From assembly GCA_900199595.1 (NCBI GenBank), contig FZRB01000010.1:62001-126000 (forward strand): a DNA stretch of 64,000 nucleotides. Reading direction: 5' to 3'. Source of the stretch: Lachnospiraceae bacterium. Lineage in GTDB: Bacteria > Bacillota > Clostridia > Lachnospirales > Lachnospiraceae. Positions within the stretch are counted from its first letter, which is position 1. The number at the start of each line of letters is the position of its first letter. The position numbers were made by a program, and so were the translations under genes. The notes beneath the pieces are model-generated. The model worked only from the letters and a program-made list of their open reading frames with translations, made no database searches and was not told the origin of the DNA. Shown one piece after another: positions 7,239 to 15,649 of this stretch.

Positions 7239-8499
7239 TAGTTATTCCCTTTTTCATTTCAAGTTCAGGATTTATTAACATGGTTATTATCATCAGAATA
7301 ATAATTCCTATACCACAGACTGTTATCATTGCTCCGGTTTCTATTCTTACTTTAGCCCATCCCACAAATAGTGATGTAATCGGCATAACCGCTGTAGCTG
7401 CAGAAGTGATCACTGACGATGCACGAGCCAGGTACTTAGGATTCACATAAGTCAAAAATGCTATATTAAACATTCCAACAATAAGACTTGATGTAAATGT
7501 AAGTATTATAAAGCACATTCCTGCAAATAAAAATTTGATCATAGCTATATCAGTAATAGTTCCACCAAATGGAATGATCATAACTCCGAGTCCCAGGAGT
7601 AAGCCAAATATGATTAATGTTTGTTTAAGTGACAGCTTCTTTGAAACAACTGGTATCATTATTGAACCAAGTATAGAACCTATAGATCCGGCTATACCTA
7701 TTACACTTAAGAGTTCGCTTCCCAGGTGATAGCATTCACTGACAAGTGGTGCCTGAAGTGCATTTATTGGTACAAGCACCATATTCAGCATAACAGCTAT
7801 AATAATACAGTTAACTATAACCCGCTCACTTCTGATATAACGTATACCTTCTTTTAGAGTTGTAAGATATGATTCACCCTTTATCTGTTCAAGATTCTCT
7901 TCCAGCTGCTCACACCTGATTGTGAGAATAATTAATCCAGCCACAAAAAATGTAATGATATCAATTATCATAACAGTCTTAAGACCTGCAGCTGCTATGA
8001 TCACTCCGGCGAGTCCTGTTCCAACAAGTGTAGCAGCACTTGATAATGTAGCATTCAGGCTCATACCATGAGTCATATGCTCTTTCTTGATCACGCTTGG
8101 AAGAAATGCATTTCCAGCAGGCATATTAAAGGCTTCTATAGTAGTGATCAAAAATGTAAATCCAGCCATTATCCAGCCATTTGCACATCCCAAGAGATAT
8201 ATGGTCAGAAAACCAATTAGTATAGTCCCTCTAAGGAAGTGTGTGACAACTATGACTTTTTTCTTTTCAAGTCTCTCTACCAATGCCCCTGTAAAAGGCT
8301 GAATAATTACATTTGGAAGAATATTAAGTGCAAATATGATTGCTGACCAGGTTCCACTATGTGTTATCTGATATACAAGCCAGGTGAATCCAACCGCATC
8401 CAGGGAATCACCGAATCTATTGATGATCGTAGAAATCAGAAGCTTTCTATATTCTGATTCTTTTAAAACTTCTTTATAACTTATCTTATTTTCTGCCAT
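7219..8499 (-). CDS. MFS transporter (drug-exporter type)
   Basis: Integral membrane protein of ~426 residues with about 12 hydrophobic segments, in the major facilitator superfamily. The loop-2/3 motif after the second helix is present as GALVERLEKKK, and the N-terminus (SEYRKLLISTIINRFGDSLD) is typical of the enterobactin-exporter/MefA-like branch common in Clostridia. It probably exports small amphiphilic compounds; no specific substrate can be inferred. The ATG at 8499 has a strong AAAGGAGG with an 8-base gap, so I reject the upstream start at 8529. The downstream XRE gene overlaps its 3' end. Confidence 0.88.
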   Translation of the reverse strand: MAENKISYKEVLKESEYRKLLISTIINRFGDSLDAVGFTWLVYQITHSGTWSAIIFALNILPNVIIQPFTGALVERLEKKKVIVVTHFLRGTILIGFLTIYLLGCANGWIMAGFTFLITTIEAFNMPAGNAFLPSVIKKEHMTHGMSLNATLSSAATLVGTGLAGVIIAAAGLKTVMIIDIITFFVAGLIILTIRCEQLEENLEQIKGESYLTTLKEGIRYIRSERVIVNCIIIAVMLNMVLVPINALQAPLVSECYHLGSELLSVIGIAGSIGSILGSIMIPVVSKKLSLKQTLIIFGLLLGLGVMIIPFGGTITDIAMIKFLFAGMCFIILTFTSSLIVGMFNIAFLTYVNPKYLARASSVITSAATAVMPITSLFVGWAKVRIETGAMITVCGIGIIILMIITMLINPELEMKKGITNEVKVA

Positions 8500-8640
8500 A
8501 AACCTGCCCTCCTTTAAGGTTGTAGACAATTTATGTCTTTTGTTTATGGCTTAATTGTAAGATTATTTATTTAAAAACTTAATACATCATTTGTACAATT
8601 AGTATATAATAATTTTTCCATATTGGAAAGTTTAAAATAT

Positions 8641-8689
8641 GAAAGAAGAGCTATCGCCCGAGTGAATATATCACTAAGTTCGACAGCTC
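8641..8689 (-). terminator. Terminator-like hairpin downstream of the DUF3021 gene
   Basis: On the minus strand GAGCTGTCG (8689-8681) pairs with CGATAGCTC (8656-8648), with an inner AGTGA/TCACT stem, followed by a T-rich CTTCTTTC. It follows the stop codon of the DUF3021 gene at 8717. Confidence 0.55.
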
Positions 8690-8716
8690 CTGTAATAATC
8701 ACTATTCTTTATGACA

Positions 8717-9163
8717 TTATATATTAGATATTTCTTCTCTTTGGAATCTCTCTAAGTCCTCATTTAGCTTTTGAGCAATGGAAGCTTCAAAAAGATACTC
8801 AACTATTATCGATAAGGCAAATACAACTACTACCCCGACAGCTATCCCAATAACCACCTCACTTCTATCAGTATCTATATTTTTACCCAGGAATGCAATT
8901 CCCAGCATAGCTGCTTCGATTATTAACAATTGGATAATCCTATGTACTAACAGTCCCTTTAAACTGACTTCCTTCTCATCATTAAAGAAGAAAACCGGAA
9001 TCACCCCGATTGCTGCATAAATAAGCGGTGATAAAAAGGCCTCATAGCTGAAGGTTCTGTCACCATCAAACAGCGTTCCCAAAATCAAAAGAAGAATTGT
9101 TATCAGGGTAACTAAAATGAAATACATTCTGAATGCTTCACCAAGTTTCTCTTTCAATTTCAT
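8717..9163 (-). CDS. DUF3021-family membrane protein
   Basis: Small integral membrane protein of 148 residues with four predicted membrane helices (about 11-33, 43-60, 72-93, 101-122) and a charged C-terminal tail. DUF3021 proteins are usually encoded directly after a LytTR-type DNA-binding protein and probably modulate it, in the style of a membrane-bound anti-regulator; that role is an inference from gene context. It begins 2 bases after the stop codon of the LytTR gene. A second, diverged copy of the same pair lies at 16455-17387. Confidence 0.82.
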   Translation of the reverse strand: MKLKEKLGEAFRMYFILVTLITILLLILGTLFDGDRTFSYEAFLSPLIYAAIGVIPVFFFNDEKEVSLKGLLVHRIIQLLIIEAAMLGIAFLGKNIDTDRSEVVIGIAVGVVVVFALSIIVEYLFEASIAQKLNEDLERFQREEISNI

Positions 9164-9165
9164 AT

Positions 9166-9609
9166 CTAATCACCACCCTTCAGAGTAATCTTCAAATCGG
9201 GTACATATTTACGAGAGATTACAACTTCTTCACCATTTTTTAGAAGAGCCGTGTATCTGCCACTTAGCGCAGGTTTTATGGACTTCACCTTCATCAGATT
9301 CAGTATGAGTCCCTTCTGAACCCTGAGGAATTTTTTACCTTTCATCATTTCTTCTAATTCATATATTTTAATACGAATCTCGTAGCAATCCTTTGATGTA
9401 TAGATAAAGACCTTATTATCAACAGCTTCTGCGTAAAATACATCTATCACCGGAATCTCCACGTTCCGTCCATCCTTCTCAGCACTAAGCTGGCCCTGTC
9501 TTGATTTCACAAAAGATATTATCTCCTGCACATCATCAGTGACCTTATGGCATCTTATTTCTAAGACTTCCGGTTCATCTATAGGTACACGTTTTACTTT
9601 TAGTTCCAT
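9166..9609 (-). CDS. LytTR-family DNA-binding regulator
   Basis: Regulator of 147 residues with a C-terminal LytTR domain (about residues 50-147): VIDVFYAEAVDNKVFIYT, the central KKFLRVQKGLILNLMKV and the final SRKYVPDLK. It has no receiver domain, so it is not a classical response regulator. The N-terminal 50 residues form a small alpha/beta segment. The ATG at 9609 gives an N-terminus (MELKVK) like that of the family; a GTG at 9621 is an alternative, and neither has a strong RBS. It is the first gene of a LytTR-DUF3021 operon behind the promoter at 9646-9674. Confidence 0.88.
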   Translation of the reverse strand: MELKVKRVPIDEPEVLEIRCHKVTDDVQEIISFVKSRQGQLSAEKDGRNVEIPVIDVFYAEAVDNKVFIYTSKDCYEIRIKIYELEEMMKGKKFLRVQKGLILNLMKVKSIKPALSGRYTALLKNGEEVVISRKYVPDLKITLKGGD

Positions 9610-9645
9610 ACCCTGTCTCACTTATCTTTACTAATACTAACGATA

Positions 9646-9674
9646 AGTATATCAAGGTGAAACTGTATTTACAA
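9646..9674 (-). promoter_or_regulatory. Promoter of the LytTR-DUF3021 operon
   Basis: Minus strand TTGTAA (9674-9669), a 17-base spacer, then TATACT (9651-9646). Good match to a sigma-A promoter, about 37 bases from the chosen start codon. Confidence 0.6.
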
Positions 9675-9732
9675 GATTATAGAATTATTGTTAAAGCAAC
9701 TATATATGAAGCTCCCATTCTATTCAATAAAT

Positions 9733-9780
9733 CAAGGACTAAGATGCATTTATTGCAGATAAAATGCATCTTGCTCCTTG
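9733..9780 (-). terminator. Long hairpin after the XRE-DUF5680 gene
   Basis: CAAGGA (9733-9738) pairs with TCCTTG (9775-9780), and within it AAGATGCATTT pairs with AAATGCATCTT. On the minus strand it follows the stop codon at 9792 and precedes ATTTATT. The U-run is poor, so its efficiency is uncertain. Confidence 0.5.
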
Positions 9781-9791
9781 ATTCTGCATCA

Positions 9792-10463
9792 TCACTTGGT
9801 TAATCCGCCATGAAATACGCATTCATACACTTTAATGTCATTCCAATATATTTCCTCATATCCCTGGAACCAGGTGAAATCTCCTGTAACATTACATCTG
9901 TATTTATATTCTCCGGACTGATAAACTGACGGCCCCCGGTAAGGCATTTTCTTATCTGCGGCCCGAAGGGCTTCTTTTAAGAAATCCCCACTAAACTTAT
10001 CATCCAGCACACGGCCCATATAATTCATGGCATATACAGCGACACCTTTTTTCCAGACAGCTTCTTCACCCGCAAACTCTTCTCCACCCACATAGGTGTC
10101 ATGATACATATAATCGCCACTCTCGTATCTGAAATCATGTGATGCAGGTCTGGTTGCATCAACTTCATTCATATATGCAGCATATGTATTAACGTTTGCC
10201 TCTAATCTGAACTCAATCAGCTCATCTATATCAGTCCTCTGCTGCGGAGATATATTCACCGCACAATCCTGATCTTTAACCAGATAATCAACACTGACAT
10301 TCATCATATTGCTGATCTGAATAAGATTAAAAATATCAGGATACACCTGACCTGATTCCCACTTTGCAACTGCCTGTCTGGACACACCGAGCTTCTCAGC
10401 CAGCTCCTCCTGCGTGAGTCCCTTATTCTTTCTAAGTATCTGTAATTTTTCGGAAAATATCAT
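9792..10463 (-). CDS. XRE-family regulator with DUF5680 domain
   Basis: Regulator of about 223 residues. The HTH_3 domain occupies residues 1-60 (LTQEELAEKLGVSRQAVAKWE). From about 80 to the end it resembles DUF5680: ANVNTYAA followed by Tyr-rich segments such as FRYESGDYMYHDTYVGGE and FTWFQGYEEIYW. DUF5680 is frequent behind HTH domains in Firmicutes and may bind a ligand; its role is unknown. I placed the start at the ATG at 10463, 8 bases after GGAGG. The ATG at 10469 and GTG at 10472 are too close to that site. Two copies of TGCAACTG around the promoter suggest autorepression. Confidence 0.85.
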   Translation of the reverse strand: MIFSEKLQILRKNKGLTQEELAEKLGVSRQAVAKWESGQVYPDIFNLIQISNMMNVSVDYLVKDQDCAVNISPQQRTDIDELIEFRLEANVNTYAAYMNEVDATRPASHDFRYESGDYMYHDTYVGGEEFAGEEAVWKKGVAVYAMNYMGRVLDDKFSGDFLKEALRAADKKMPYRGPSVYQSGEYKYRCNVTGDFTWFQGYEEIYWNDIKVYECVFHGGLTK

Positions 10464-10519
10464 TTTCATCACCTCCGAAATAAGTATACAAAATATCTTC
10501 TTATCATGGCATTAACCTG

Positions 10520-10569
10520 CAGTTGCATTTTTGCTACTTATATTATACATCTTCAGTTGCAGAATCAAA
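10520..10569 (-). promoter_or_regulatory. Promoter and candidate operator of the XRE-DUF5680 gene
   Basis: Minus strand TTTGAT (10569-10564), 16 bases, then TATAAT (10547-10542). The octamer TGCAACTG occurs twice on the same strand, at 10561-10554 inside the spacer and at 10527-10520 just after the predicted start site. Repressor-type XRE proteins often bind repeated sites in this position; that the adjacent gene product is the binder is an inference. Confidence 0.5.
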
Positions 10570-10596
10570 CTTCTGATATTTAAAATCTACAAAATA

Positions 10597-11298
10597 TTAT
10601 CGTTTTTTACGAATAATTAAATGATGAAAAAATGCTATATCAGTAAAATCATCTATTTCTGAAACTCTTAGTTCCAGATCCATCATTTTATCCTGCCATT
10701 CTTCATCAGAATGCTTCTCCTGATTTTGCTGCAAATCCCAGAATGTACGGATTCCGTATGTCTTTTCAATATAAACTTTTGAATCCCATTCTTCTATCTG
10801 TGAATCTTCATAATACCTTATTGCTCCGAACTTTGATGCAGTGCTGTTTTCACCATCAAGCAACGCATTAGCTTTATCAAAGTCATCAAGAAGAACAGCC
10901 ATCTGCATAACCCTTCCATTACGATTATGCTTTACCAGAGATATAAAACCATTTGGTTTTAATACTCTTTCAAGTTCTCTTATTACATTTTCCTTATCAT
11001 CTATATAATCAAGAACATTATGGCAGATAATAATATCAAAGCTGTTATCTTCAAACTCTTTCAAAGAATTAACATCTCCGATAATCTGTCTATACTCATT
11101 ATCAGTCCATGCGTCCTTCAGCATTTCTTCCCAGGGCTCAACAGCAACAACGCAGTTTTTCTCTGCAAAATAATTAGCTGTTATTCCTTCACCGCTTCCA
11201 AAATCAAGTATATACTTATCTTTTATATCCCCAAGCTGTTTCCAGACTATCTTCTTAAAAAGTCGCTCCCATGCAGGTAAATTTTTAATGTCTCTCAC
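10597..11298 (-). CDS. Class I SAM-dependent methyltransferase
   Basis: Methyltransferase of 233 residues. Motif I is ILDFGSGEG (about 30-38), motif II is AVEPW, then NSFDIIICHNVLDYIDD and LERVLKPNGFISLVKHN (post-motif II/III). This pattern is close to the UbiE/BioC-type methyltransferases; the substrate is unknown. The start is a GTG at 11298 with AAGG before it. A GNAT acetyltransferase gene follows upstream on the same strand with a short gap. Confidence 0.85.
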   Translation of the reverse strand: MRDIKNLPAWERLFKKIVWKQLGDIKDKYILDFGSGEGITANYFAEKNCVVAVEPWEEMLKDAWTDNEYRQIIGDVNSLKEFEDNSFDIIICHNVLDYIDDKENVIRELERVLKPNGFISLVKHNRNGRVMQMAVLLDDFDKANALLDGENSTASKFGAIRYYEDSQIEEWDSKVYIEKTYGIRTFWDLQQNQEKHSDEEWQDKMMDLELRVSEIDDFTDIAFFHHLIIRKKR

Positions 11299-11322
11299 TA
11301 TAACCTTATCCCCTTCAACTTA

Positions 11323-11886
11323 TTATTCTTCAAGCTCAGCCCACTCAGTTTTTAGGATAGAATACCAACTGGCGTCCACTATCCCCTGATTATTTCTATC
11401 TGAACTCCTGAGCGTGCCATCATATTTCATACCACATTTTTGCATAACCATACCTGAATGCGGATTATTTGGATCGTGATATGAATTAATTGAATTCACC
11501 TCTACTATGTCAAAGAAAAATTCCATTATAGCTCTGAGTGCTTCCGACATAATTCCCATATGCCACCAGCTTCTTCCCAGACAGTAACCTACACGAATAG
11601 ATTCCGTATCATCATTCACAAGTCCATGTATTGTTCCAATTGGTTCATCTCCCTTTTCTTTTAAGATGATTGCCCAATGATAATAGCTTTCATTTTCATA
11701 TGACGGTATCCAGCTCTCAATCACAGTTCTGGTTACACCAGCATCCGGATGTGTAGGCCAAGTCAAAAACTTTGTCACCTCCGGATCAGATGTCCAGTTA
11801 TTATATGCAGCTTCTGCATCAGAAACTCTGAGTCTCCTAAGTATCAATCTTTCTGTTTCTAAGGTCAACGTTCCGCAATGATTCAT
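11323..11886 (-). CDS. GNAT N-acetyltransferase, RimJ/RimL type
   Basis: Acetyltransferase of 187 residues. The opening LETERLILRRLRVSDAEA is the signature of the RimJ/RimL/SpeG-like branch (Acetyltransf_3). The acetyl-CoA region is VGYCLGRSWWHMGIMSEAL, followed by NPHSGMVMQKCGMKYDG. Members acetylate alpha-amino groups of ribosomal proteins or small amines; no specific acceptor can be named. It lies between the methyltransferase and the MBL-fold hydrolase, on the same strand. Confidence 0.85.
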   Translation of the reverse strand: MNHCGTLTLETERLILRRLRVSDAEAAYNNWTSDPEVTKFLTWPTHPDAGVTRTVIESWIPSYENESYYHWAIILKEKGDEPIGTIHGLVNDDTESIRVGYCLGRSWWHMGIMSEALRAIMEFFFDIVEVNSINSYHDPNNPHSGMVMQKCGMKYDGTLRSSDRNNQGIVDASWYSILKTEWAELEE

Positions 11887-11910
11887 ATTACATACTCTCC
11901 ATTTTTATCA

Positions 11911-12597
11911 CTAATCTTCTCCATATAAAAGATCCTGAATTATAATCTCCTTAGAAAGCGCATTCCAATGTCCGGGCAGGCATAAAGCCGGATCAATATC
12001 TTCAATAGTTTTTGCCAGTTTTTCAGCAAGAGTCTGATTTACAGTCCAATCAGGGAATGTCCCACCTGTACAGTCTCCAAGTATCAGTACCTTATCCTCT
12101 ATCACTTCTATCAGCGTTGAATCATCTGTATGAGGAGCCTCAGCCTGAAATATCCTCACGTTACAACCACCAATATTCAGCATCATTTCACCACTGAAAA
12201 CCATATCAGGCATGGTCACAATAACCTGTTTCCCATCTTTATACTCTTCACGAATTCTTTCATCAAATTCAAAGAAAAAGTCAGTTCCTTCATTCTCTAT
12301 TCTCTTCTTAAAGTCAGCTATATACTGATTAGTCTTCTCATTTGCTATCGTAAGTCCATTTACCGCATGCATTCCCAGTATATGATCCCAATGCCAATGA
12401 GTAATCACAGTAATATCAGGAAGCGGAAGCCCTGCCTCATAAATGGCAGCATAAAACTCCTTTGTGTGTTCCTCCGAATGTCCGGCATCCACCACAAGAT
12501 TCCAGCGCTCCCCATGAATATAGCTTAGATTCGGTCTATCCCTTTTCTCTTCAAAAGGATATACCCATACATGTTCAGATAATTTATCTAATTTCAT
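11911..12597 (-). CDS. MBL-fold metallo-hydrolase
   Basis: Metallo-beta-lactamase fold protein of 228 residues. The zinc motif is HWHWDH (His67, His69, Asp71, His72), with a later His in APHTDDS, an Asp in LILGDCTGG, and a His in PGHW. The set gives a complete di-metal site, so it is probably an active hydrolase. The substrate is unknown; this fold covers glyoxalases, lactonases and RNases. No signal peptide is seen, so it is cytoplasmic. It stands in the small-enzyme region without obvious pathway context. Confidence 0.85.
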   Translation of the reverse strand: MKLDKLSEHVWVYPFEEKRDRPNLSYIHGERWNLVVDAGHSEEHTKEFYAAIYEAGLPLPDITVITHWHWDHILGMHAVNGLTIANEKTNQYIADFKKRIENEGTDFFFEFDERIREEYKDGKQVIVTMPDMVFSGEMMLNIGGCNVRIFQAEAPHTDDSTLIEVIEDKVLILGDCTGGTFPDWTVNQTLAEKLAKTIEDIDPALCLPGHWNALSKEIIIQDLLYGED

Positions 12598-12651
12598 ATG
12601 TACTACCTATTCTTTCATTCGTTTATGTTTTTTCGAATCTCATAATATCAA

Positions 12652-12684
12652 GGAAAAATTCTCAATGACACTGAGAATTTTTCC
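12652..12684 (-). terminator. Intrinsic terminator, 13-base-pair stem
   Basis: GGAAAAATTCTCA and TGAGAATTTTTCC form a perfect 13-base-pair stem with a 7-base loop, right after the stop codon of the alpha/beta hydrolase at 12688. The symmetric T-runs make it able to act in either direction. Confidence 0.75.
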
Positions 12685-12687
12685 AAA

Positions 12688-13491
12688 TTATGGATTTTTT
12701 CTCATTAGATTAGCTTTCAACCAGTTCTCTACCAGTCCTTCAAATATCTCCGGCTGTTCTATCTGAAGATTATGGCCGGCCTTTTCAACTGCGCAATAAG
12801 TTGAATTCGTATAAAGCTTCATCAGATCAAACTGGTCTTTATATCCTACTTCTGTATCCTGTTTTGCAGCTATTATCAGAGTCGGTATAGTACAAGGTTC
12901 CTTAAGATCATCCGGATTAAAAGAAAAGCTTCCTTCAAGAACATTGTTTAGGAAATCCCAATCTGCACTTTCAAGCGCCGGAACGAGATATTTGTCATAT
13001 CTTTCCCAAACTTCTTTGGTGAGCACTACATTCATCTGTGTGAAGCTGTCATATTCTTCTTTTGTTAGTGTTTTTAAGAATTCATCATCCTTTTCAACCA
13101 CAGTTAACGGTTCTACTCGTCCCTGTCTTACTCCGGGAATCATACATGGAACCAGAAGGATAATCTTTCTGATCAGTTCCGGATACTTGTATACAAAACC
13201 TCTTGAGAGAAGACCGGCATAGGACTGTCCCACTATAATAAAACTATCCTTTATAACATCTACAGCAAATCCATGGAGTATTTCCAAGATATCATCTGAG
13301 TTCTTTACATCTCCATGTTCAGAATTACCCATTCCGGGAAGGTCTATATAGTAACGCTTGTATCCCTCTAATCTGTTAAATATAGGTTCAAATGCACCTT
13401 TCATTGTATGACTGCTTATTCCCCAACCATGAATAATTAAAACCGGTGTTCCTTCTCCAATAATTTCGTAATTTATAATTCCGTATTTCAT
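12688..13491 (-). CDS. Alpha/beta hydrolase
   Basis: Serine hydrolase of the alpha/beta fold, about 267 residues. The oxyanion-hole HGWG (21-24), nucleophile Ser90 in VGQSYAG and the final catalytic His in KAGHNLQ (near residue 240) form a plausible triad with an acid near IAAKQDTEV. No signal peptide, so cytoplasmic. Substrate unknown; esterase or ester-like hydrolase activities are common in this family. I use the ATG at 13491, with AAAGGAAAG upstream; a TTG sits one codon earlier. Confidence 0.87.
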   Translation of the reverse strand: MKYGIINYEIIGEGTPVLIIHGWGISSHTMKGAFEPIFNRLEGYKRYYIDLPGMGNSEHGDVKNSDDILEILHGFAVDVIKDSFIIVGQSYAGLLSRGFVYKYPELIRKIILLVPCMIPGVRQGRVEPLTVVEKDDEFLKTLTKEEYDSFTQMNVVLTKEVWERYDKYLVPALESADWDFLNNVLEGSFSFNPDDLKEPCTIPTLIIAAKQDTEVGYKDQFDLMKLYTNSTYCAVEKAGHNLQIEQPEIFEGLVENWLKANLMRKNP

Positions 13492-13513
13492 CAATTATCT
13501 TTCCTTTTATACC

Positions 13514-14020
13514 CTATTTTATTCTTTCTTTATTTATCACTTTAAACCCTACACTTTTATACAGCTTACATGCTCCTTGATTCCATTCCGCCACATGAAG
13601 CGTTACAGGCTCATTATTTTTCTCTCTTATATGATTCATACCCCATAACAGGAGTTCTCTTCCGTAACCTCTGCCCTGTTCAGACGCTTTTACAAACAGG
13701 TCATCAATTTCATTTCCATAACAAGCTACTGCACCGATCAGCTTACCGCCATGAATAAGCATATATGTATCGGCCGCCTTTTCTAAGACAGCGCTCTCCT
13801 CTGTGTACCAGTTAAAAGGCTTAATATCAAGTGCCTTTCTCATTGGATAAAAAGCTTCATTGTAGCTTGCTATATAATCCTTAATATATGACTCGTCAAA
13901 CCTGATGCACTCTATATTCGATTCAGGTACGTCAGCCTTGTCGTAAATCATTTCATAAGCATAATATATTTCATTCTCATTCATTATTTCATTCCCACTT
14001 TGTTCATTTCTTAGCTTCAT
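13514..14020 (-). CDS. GNAT N-acetyltransferase
   Basis: Acetyltransferase of 168 residues. The acetyl-CoA loop is VKASEQGRGYGRELLLWGM (Q/R-x-x-G-x-G/A pattern) and the C-terminal strand has LHVAEWNQGACKLYKSVGFKV. The N-terminal ~13 residues (MKLRNEQSGNEIM) look atypical; a start at the ATG at 13984 (MNENEIYYAY) is an alternative with a GGGA upstream. The acceptor is unknown. It lies downstream of a second GNAT gene (14036-14521) in the same direction with a 15-base gap, probably co-transcribed. Confidence 0.83.
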   Translation of the reverse strand: MKLRNEQSGNEIMNENEIYYAYEMIYDKADVPESNIECIRFDESYIKDYIASYNEAFYPMRKALDIKPFNWYTEESAVLEKAADTYMLIHGGKLIGAVACYGNEIDDLFVKASEQGRGYGRELLLWGMNHIREKNNEPVTLHVAEWNQGACKLYKSVGFKVINKERIK

Positions 14021-14035
14021 ATTAAATGTATCTAT

Positions 14036-14521
14036 TTAAAGAATTTCTTTTTCCATATAACCTGCTGTAAAAGAGAAGAAATCATATTTACGAGTTTCAG
14101 TATGAATAAACCCATGTTTTTCATACCACTCTCTGAGAACAGTATTCTCCTCAACTATACTGAGTTTCATCACGTTACAACCTGATGCTTTTGCCCTGGA
14201 GATTGAATCATCAAGAAGCATCTCACCTATACCTTTATGCCTATATTCCGGCAATACACAAAGGCTCCCCAATTCACACTCTTTCTCACCAGGAAAAGAC
14301 AGATTATAATAGCCGGCTAATTTATCATTATCAAAGTATCCATACATGGGACGATGTTGTTCATACATCCATAAACGAACCTTGTTTTCATCAGTTGCAA
14401 ATGCAGTAAAATAAGGCGAGTTTTCTACAGTTATATTATACTGCTTCGCAACAGTCATAAAGCTCTCACGTATCACACTAACACATTCCTTAATGTCTTT
14501 TTCTTCTATTGCTCTAATCAT
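14036..14521 (-). CDS. GNAT N-acetyltransferase
   Basis: Acetyltransferase of 161 residues with an intact acetyl-CoA site, LCVLPEYRHKGIGEMLL (about 87-103), and the terminal WYEKHGF. It resembles general GNAT proteins of the PhnO/YjcF type; no acceptor can be named. GGGGGTG lies before the ATG at 14521. A clear promoter (14546-14574) and two direct repeats upstream of it lie next to the AraC-type regulator gene, which suggests that this regulator controls this and the following GNAT gene. Confidence 0.87.
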   Translation of the reverse strand: MIRAIEEKDIKECVSVIRESFMTVAKQYNITVENSPYFTAFATDENKVRLWMYEQHRPMYGYFDNDKLAGYYNLSFPGEKECELGSLCVLPEYRHKGIGEMLLDDSISRAKASGCNVMKLSIVEENTVLREWYEKHGFIHTETRKYDFFSFTAGYMEKEIL

Positions 14522-14545
14522 ATTAATTTCACCCCCATTGTCACT

Positions 14546-14614
14546 AGAATACTCTATATCGAAAAAATATCCAACAGTTAATCGGAAGTTTGTAAGGTTT
14601 TTAATCGGAAGTTT
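14546..14614 (-). promoter_or_regulatory. GNAT promoter with upstream direct repeats
   Basis: Minus strand TTGGAT (14574-14569), 17 bases, TATTCT (14551-14546). Just upstream of the -35, AAACTTCCGATTAA occurs twice in the same direction (14591-14578 and 14614-14601), 23 bases apart, about two helical turns. Direct repeats next to the -35 are typical of AraC-family activator sites. The AraC-GyrI gene ends 100 bases further upstream. Confidence 0.55.
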
Positions 14615-14630
14615 ATGAGATCCCTAAATA

Positions 14631-14669
14631 TAAAAGCTCGCATCCCCGCTTTATCAGGGGGCTGCGAGC
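14631..14669 (-). terminator. Intrinsic terminator of the AraC-type gene
   Basis: GCTCGCA (14636-14642) pairs with TGCGAGC (14663-14669), with an inner CCC/GGG stem, followed on the minus strand by TTTTATATTT. It follows the stop codon at 14690. Confidence 0.75.
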
Positions 14670-14689
14670 CAATATAAACTAAATGAACG

Positions 14690-15523
14690 TTAATCAATTT
14701 TCTTAAGTGGTATCCAGATTGCTACATTAAGTTCACCGGAACCATCTTCCTTCGGAAGATATACTTCTATATCATAGTCTCCGGCTAAATCATAGCCCTG
14801 AAGTGCCGGCAGCCACTCAGACCAGATTTTTGTGTTCGTATCCTGCAGATTATCCATAGTACAAGGGAACTCTGCCCAGAGACAGCCCGGAATCATTCTG
14901 GTCTCACAACCCTCCGGTATCTCATCCCATGGGAAGTAAAGATCTGCAATCCAGTAATCAAAATCCTTTCCCCTCATGTCTATACAGACTCCGAAGGTTC
15001 CCATTATAGGACGGCTGTCTCCCTGTGCCATCCATTCATCCCAGAACTTTGGTATCTCCTGATAACTTGTATCAGAATTAAATGGTCTCTTTACGCCAAC
15101 AATAGTAAATGGTCCTTTTTCAGAAATTTTATAATCCAACATATTTCCACCCTCCAGTGATATTTTGATATGCATAGGTGCAAGTGATTTAACTACTATT
15201 CCAGGTTCACGAACCTTTGAAGGTGTTATTCCATGAAACCTCTGAAATGCTTTTGCAAAACTGTCCGGCGAATCATAGCCATACTTTACAGCTACATCGA
15301 TCACCTTCGCATCAGAGCTTATCAGTTCCTGTGCCGCCAGTGTCATTCTGCGCGCACGAATATATTCACCAACTGTCAAACCACACAGCGCACCGAATAT
15401 TCTCTGATAATAGAATGAAGAGAATGATGCCTTCTCAGCAATCACTTCCATATCAAGTGTTTCAGTAAGATTCTGCTCGATATAATCTAAAGATGCTTGA
15501 AAACCTTCAATCCAGCCTTGCAT
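14690..15523 (-). CDS. AraC-family regulator with GyrI-like effector domain
   Basis: Transcription regulator of about 277 residues. Two HTH motifs of the AraC domain occupy residues 1-105 (DMEVIAEKASFSSFYYQRIF and DVAVKYGYDSPDSFAKAFQRF). A GyrI-like ligand-binding domain follows (about 118-277), with FTIVGVKRPFN near its start and WLPALQGYDL near its end. Members such as Rob/BmrR-like proteins sense hydrophobic compounds and activate resistance genes; that role here is inferred. The ATG at 15523 has AAAGAGGTG upstream, so I reject the longer frame from 15553. A terminator follows the gene. Confidence 0.88.
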   Translation of the reverse strand: MQGWIEGFQASLDYIEQNLTETLDMEVIAEKASFSSFYYQRIFGALCGLTVGEYIRARRMTLAAQELISSDAKVIDVAVKYGYDSPDSFAKAFQRFHGITPSKVREPGIVVKSLAPMHIKISLEGGNMLDYKISEKGPFTIVGVKRPFNSDTSYQEIPKFWDEWMAQGDSRPIMGTFGVCIDMRGKDFDYWIADLYFPWDEIPEGCETRMIPGCLWAEFPCTMDNLQDTNTKIWSEWLPALQGYDLAGDYDIEVYLPKEDGSGELNVAIWIPLKKID

Positions 15524-15649
15524 TTTTATCACCTCTTTCCTTTGCAATATCAATATATCAAATAATGAAATGTGTCACCCGACATTCTGTGCACACTTCA
15601 TCAGGGTTGTGTCTTATTCAACAAAACCTGTTTAATTCTTTCATTATTT

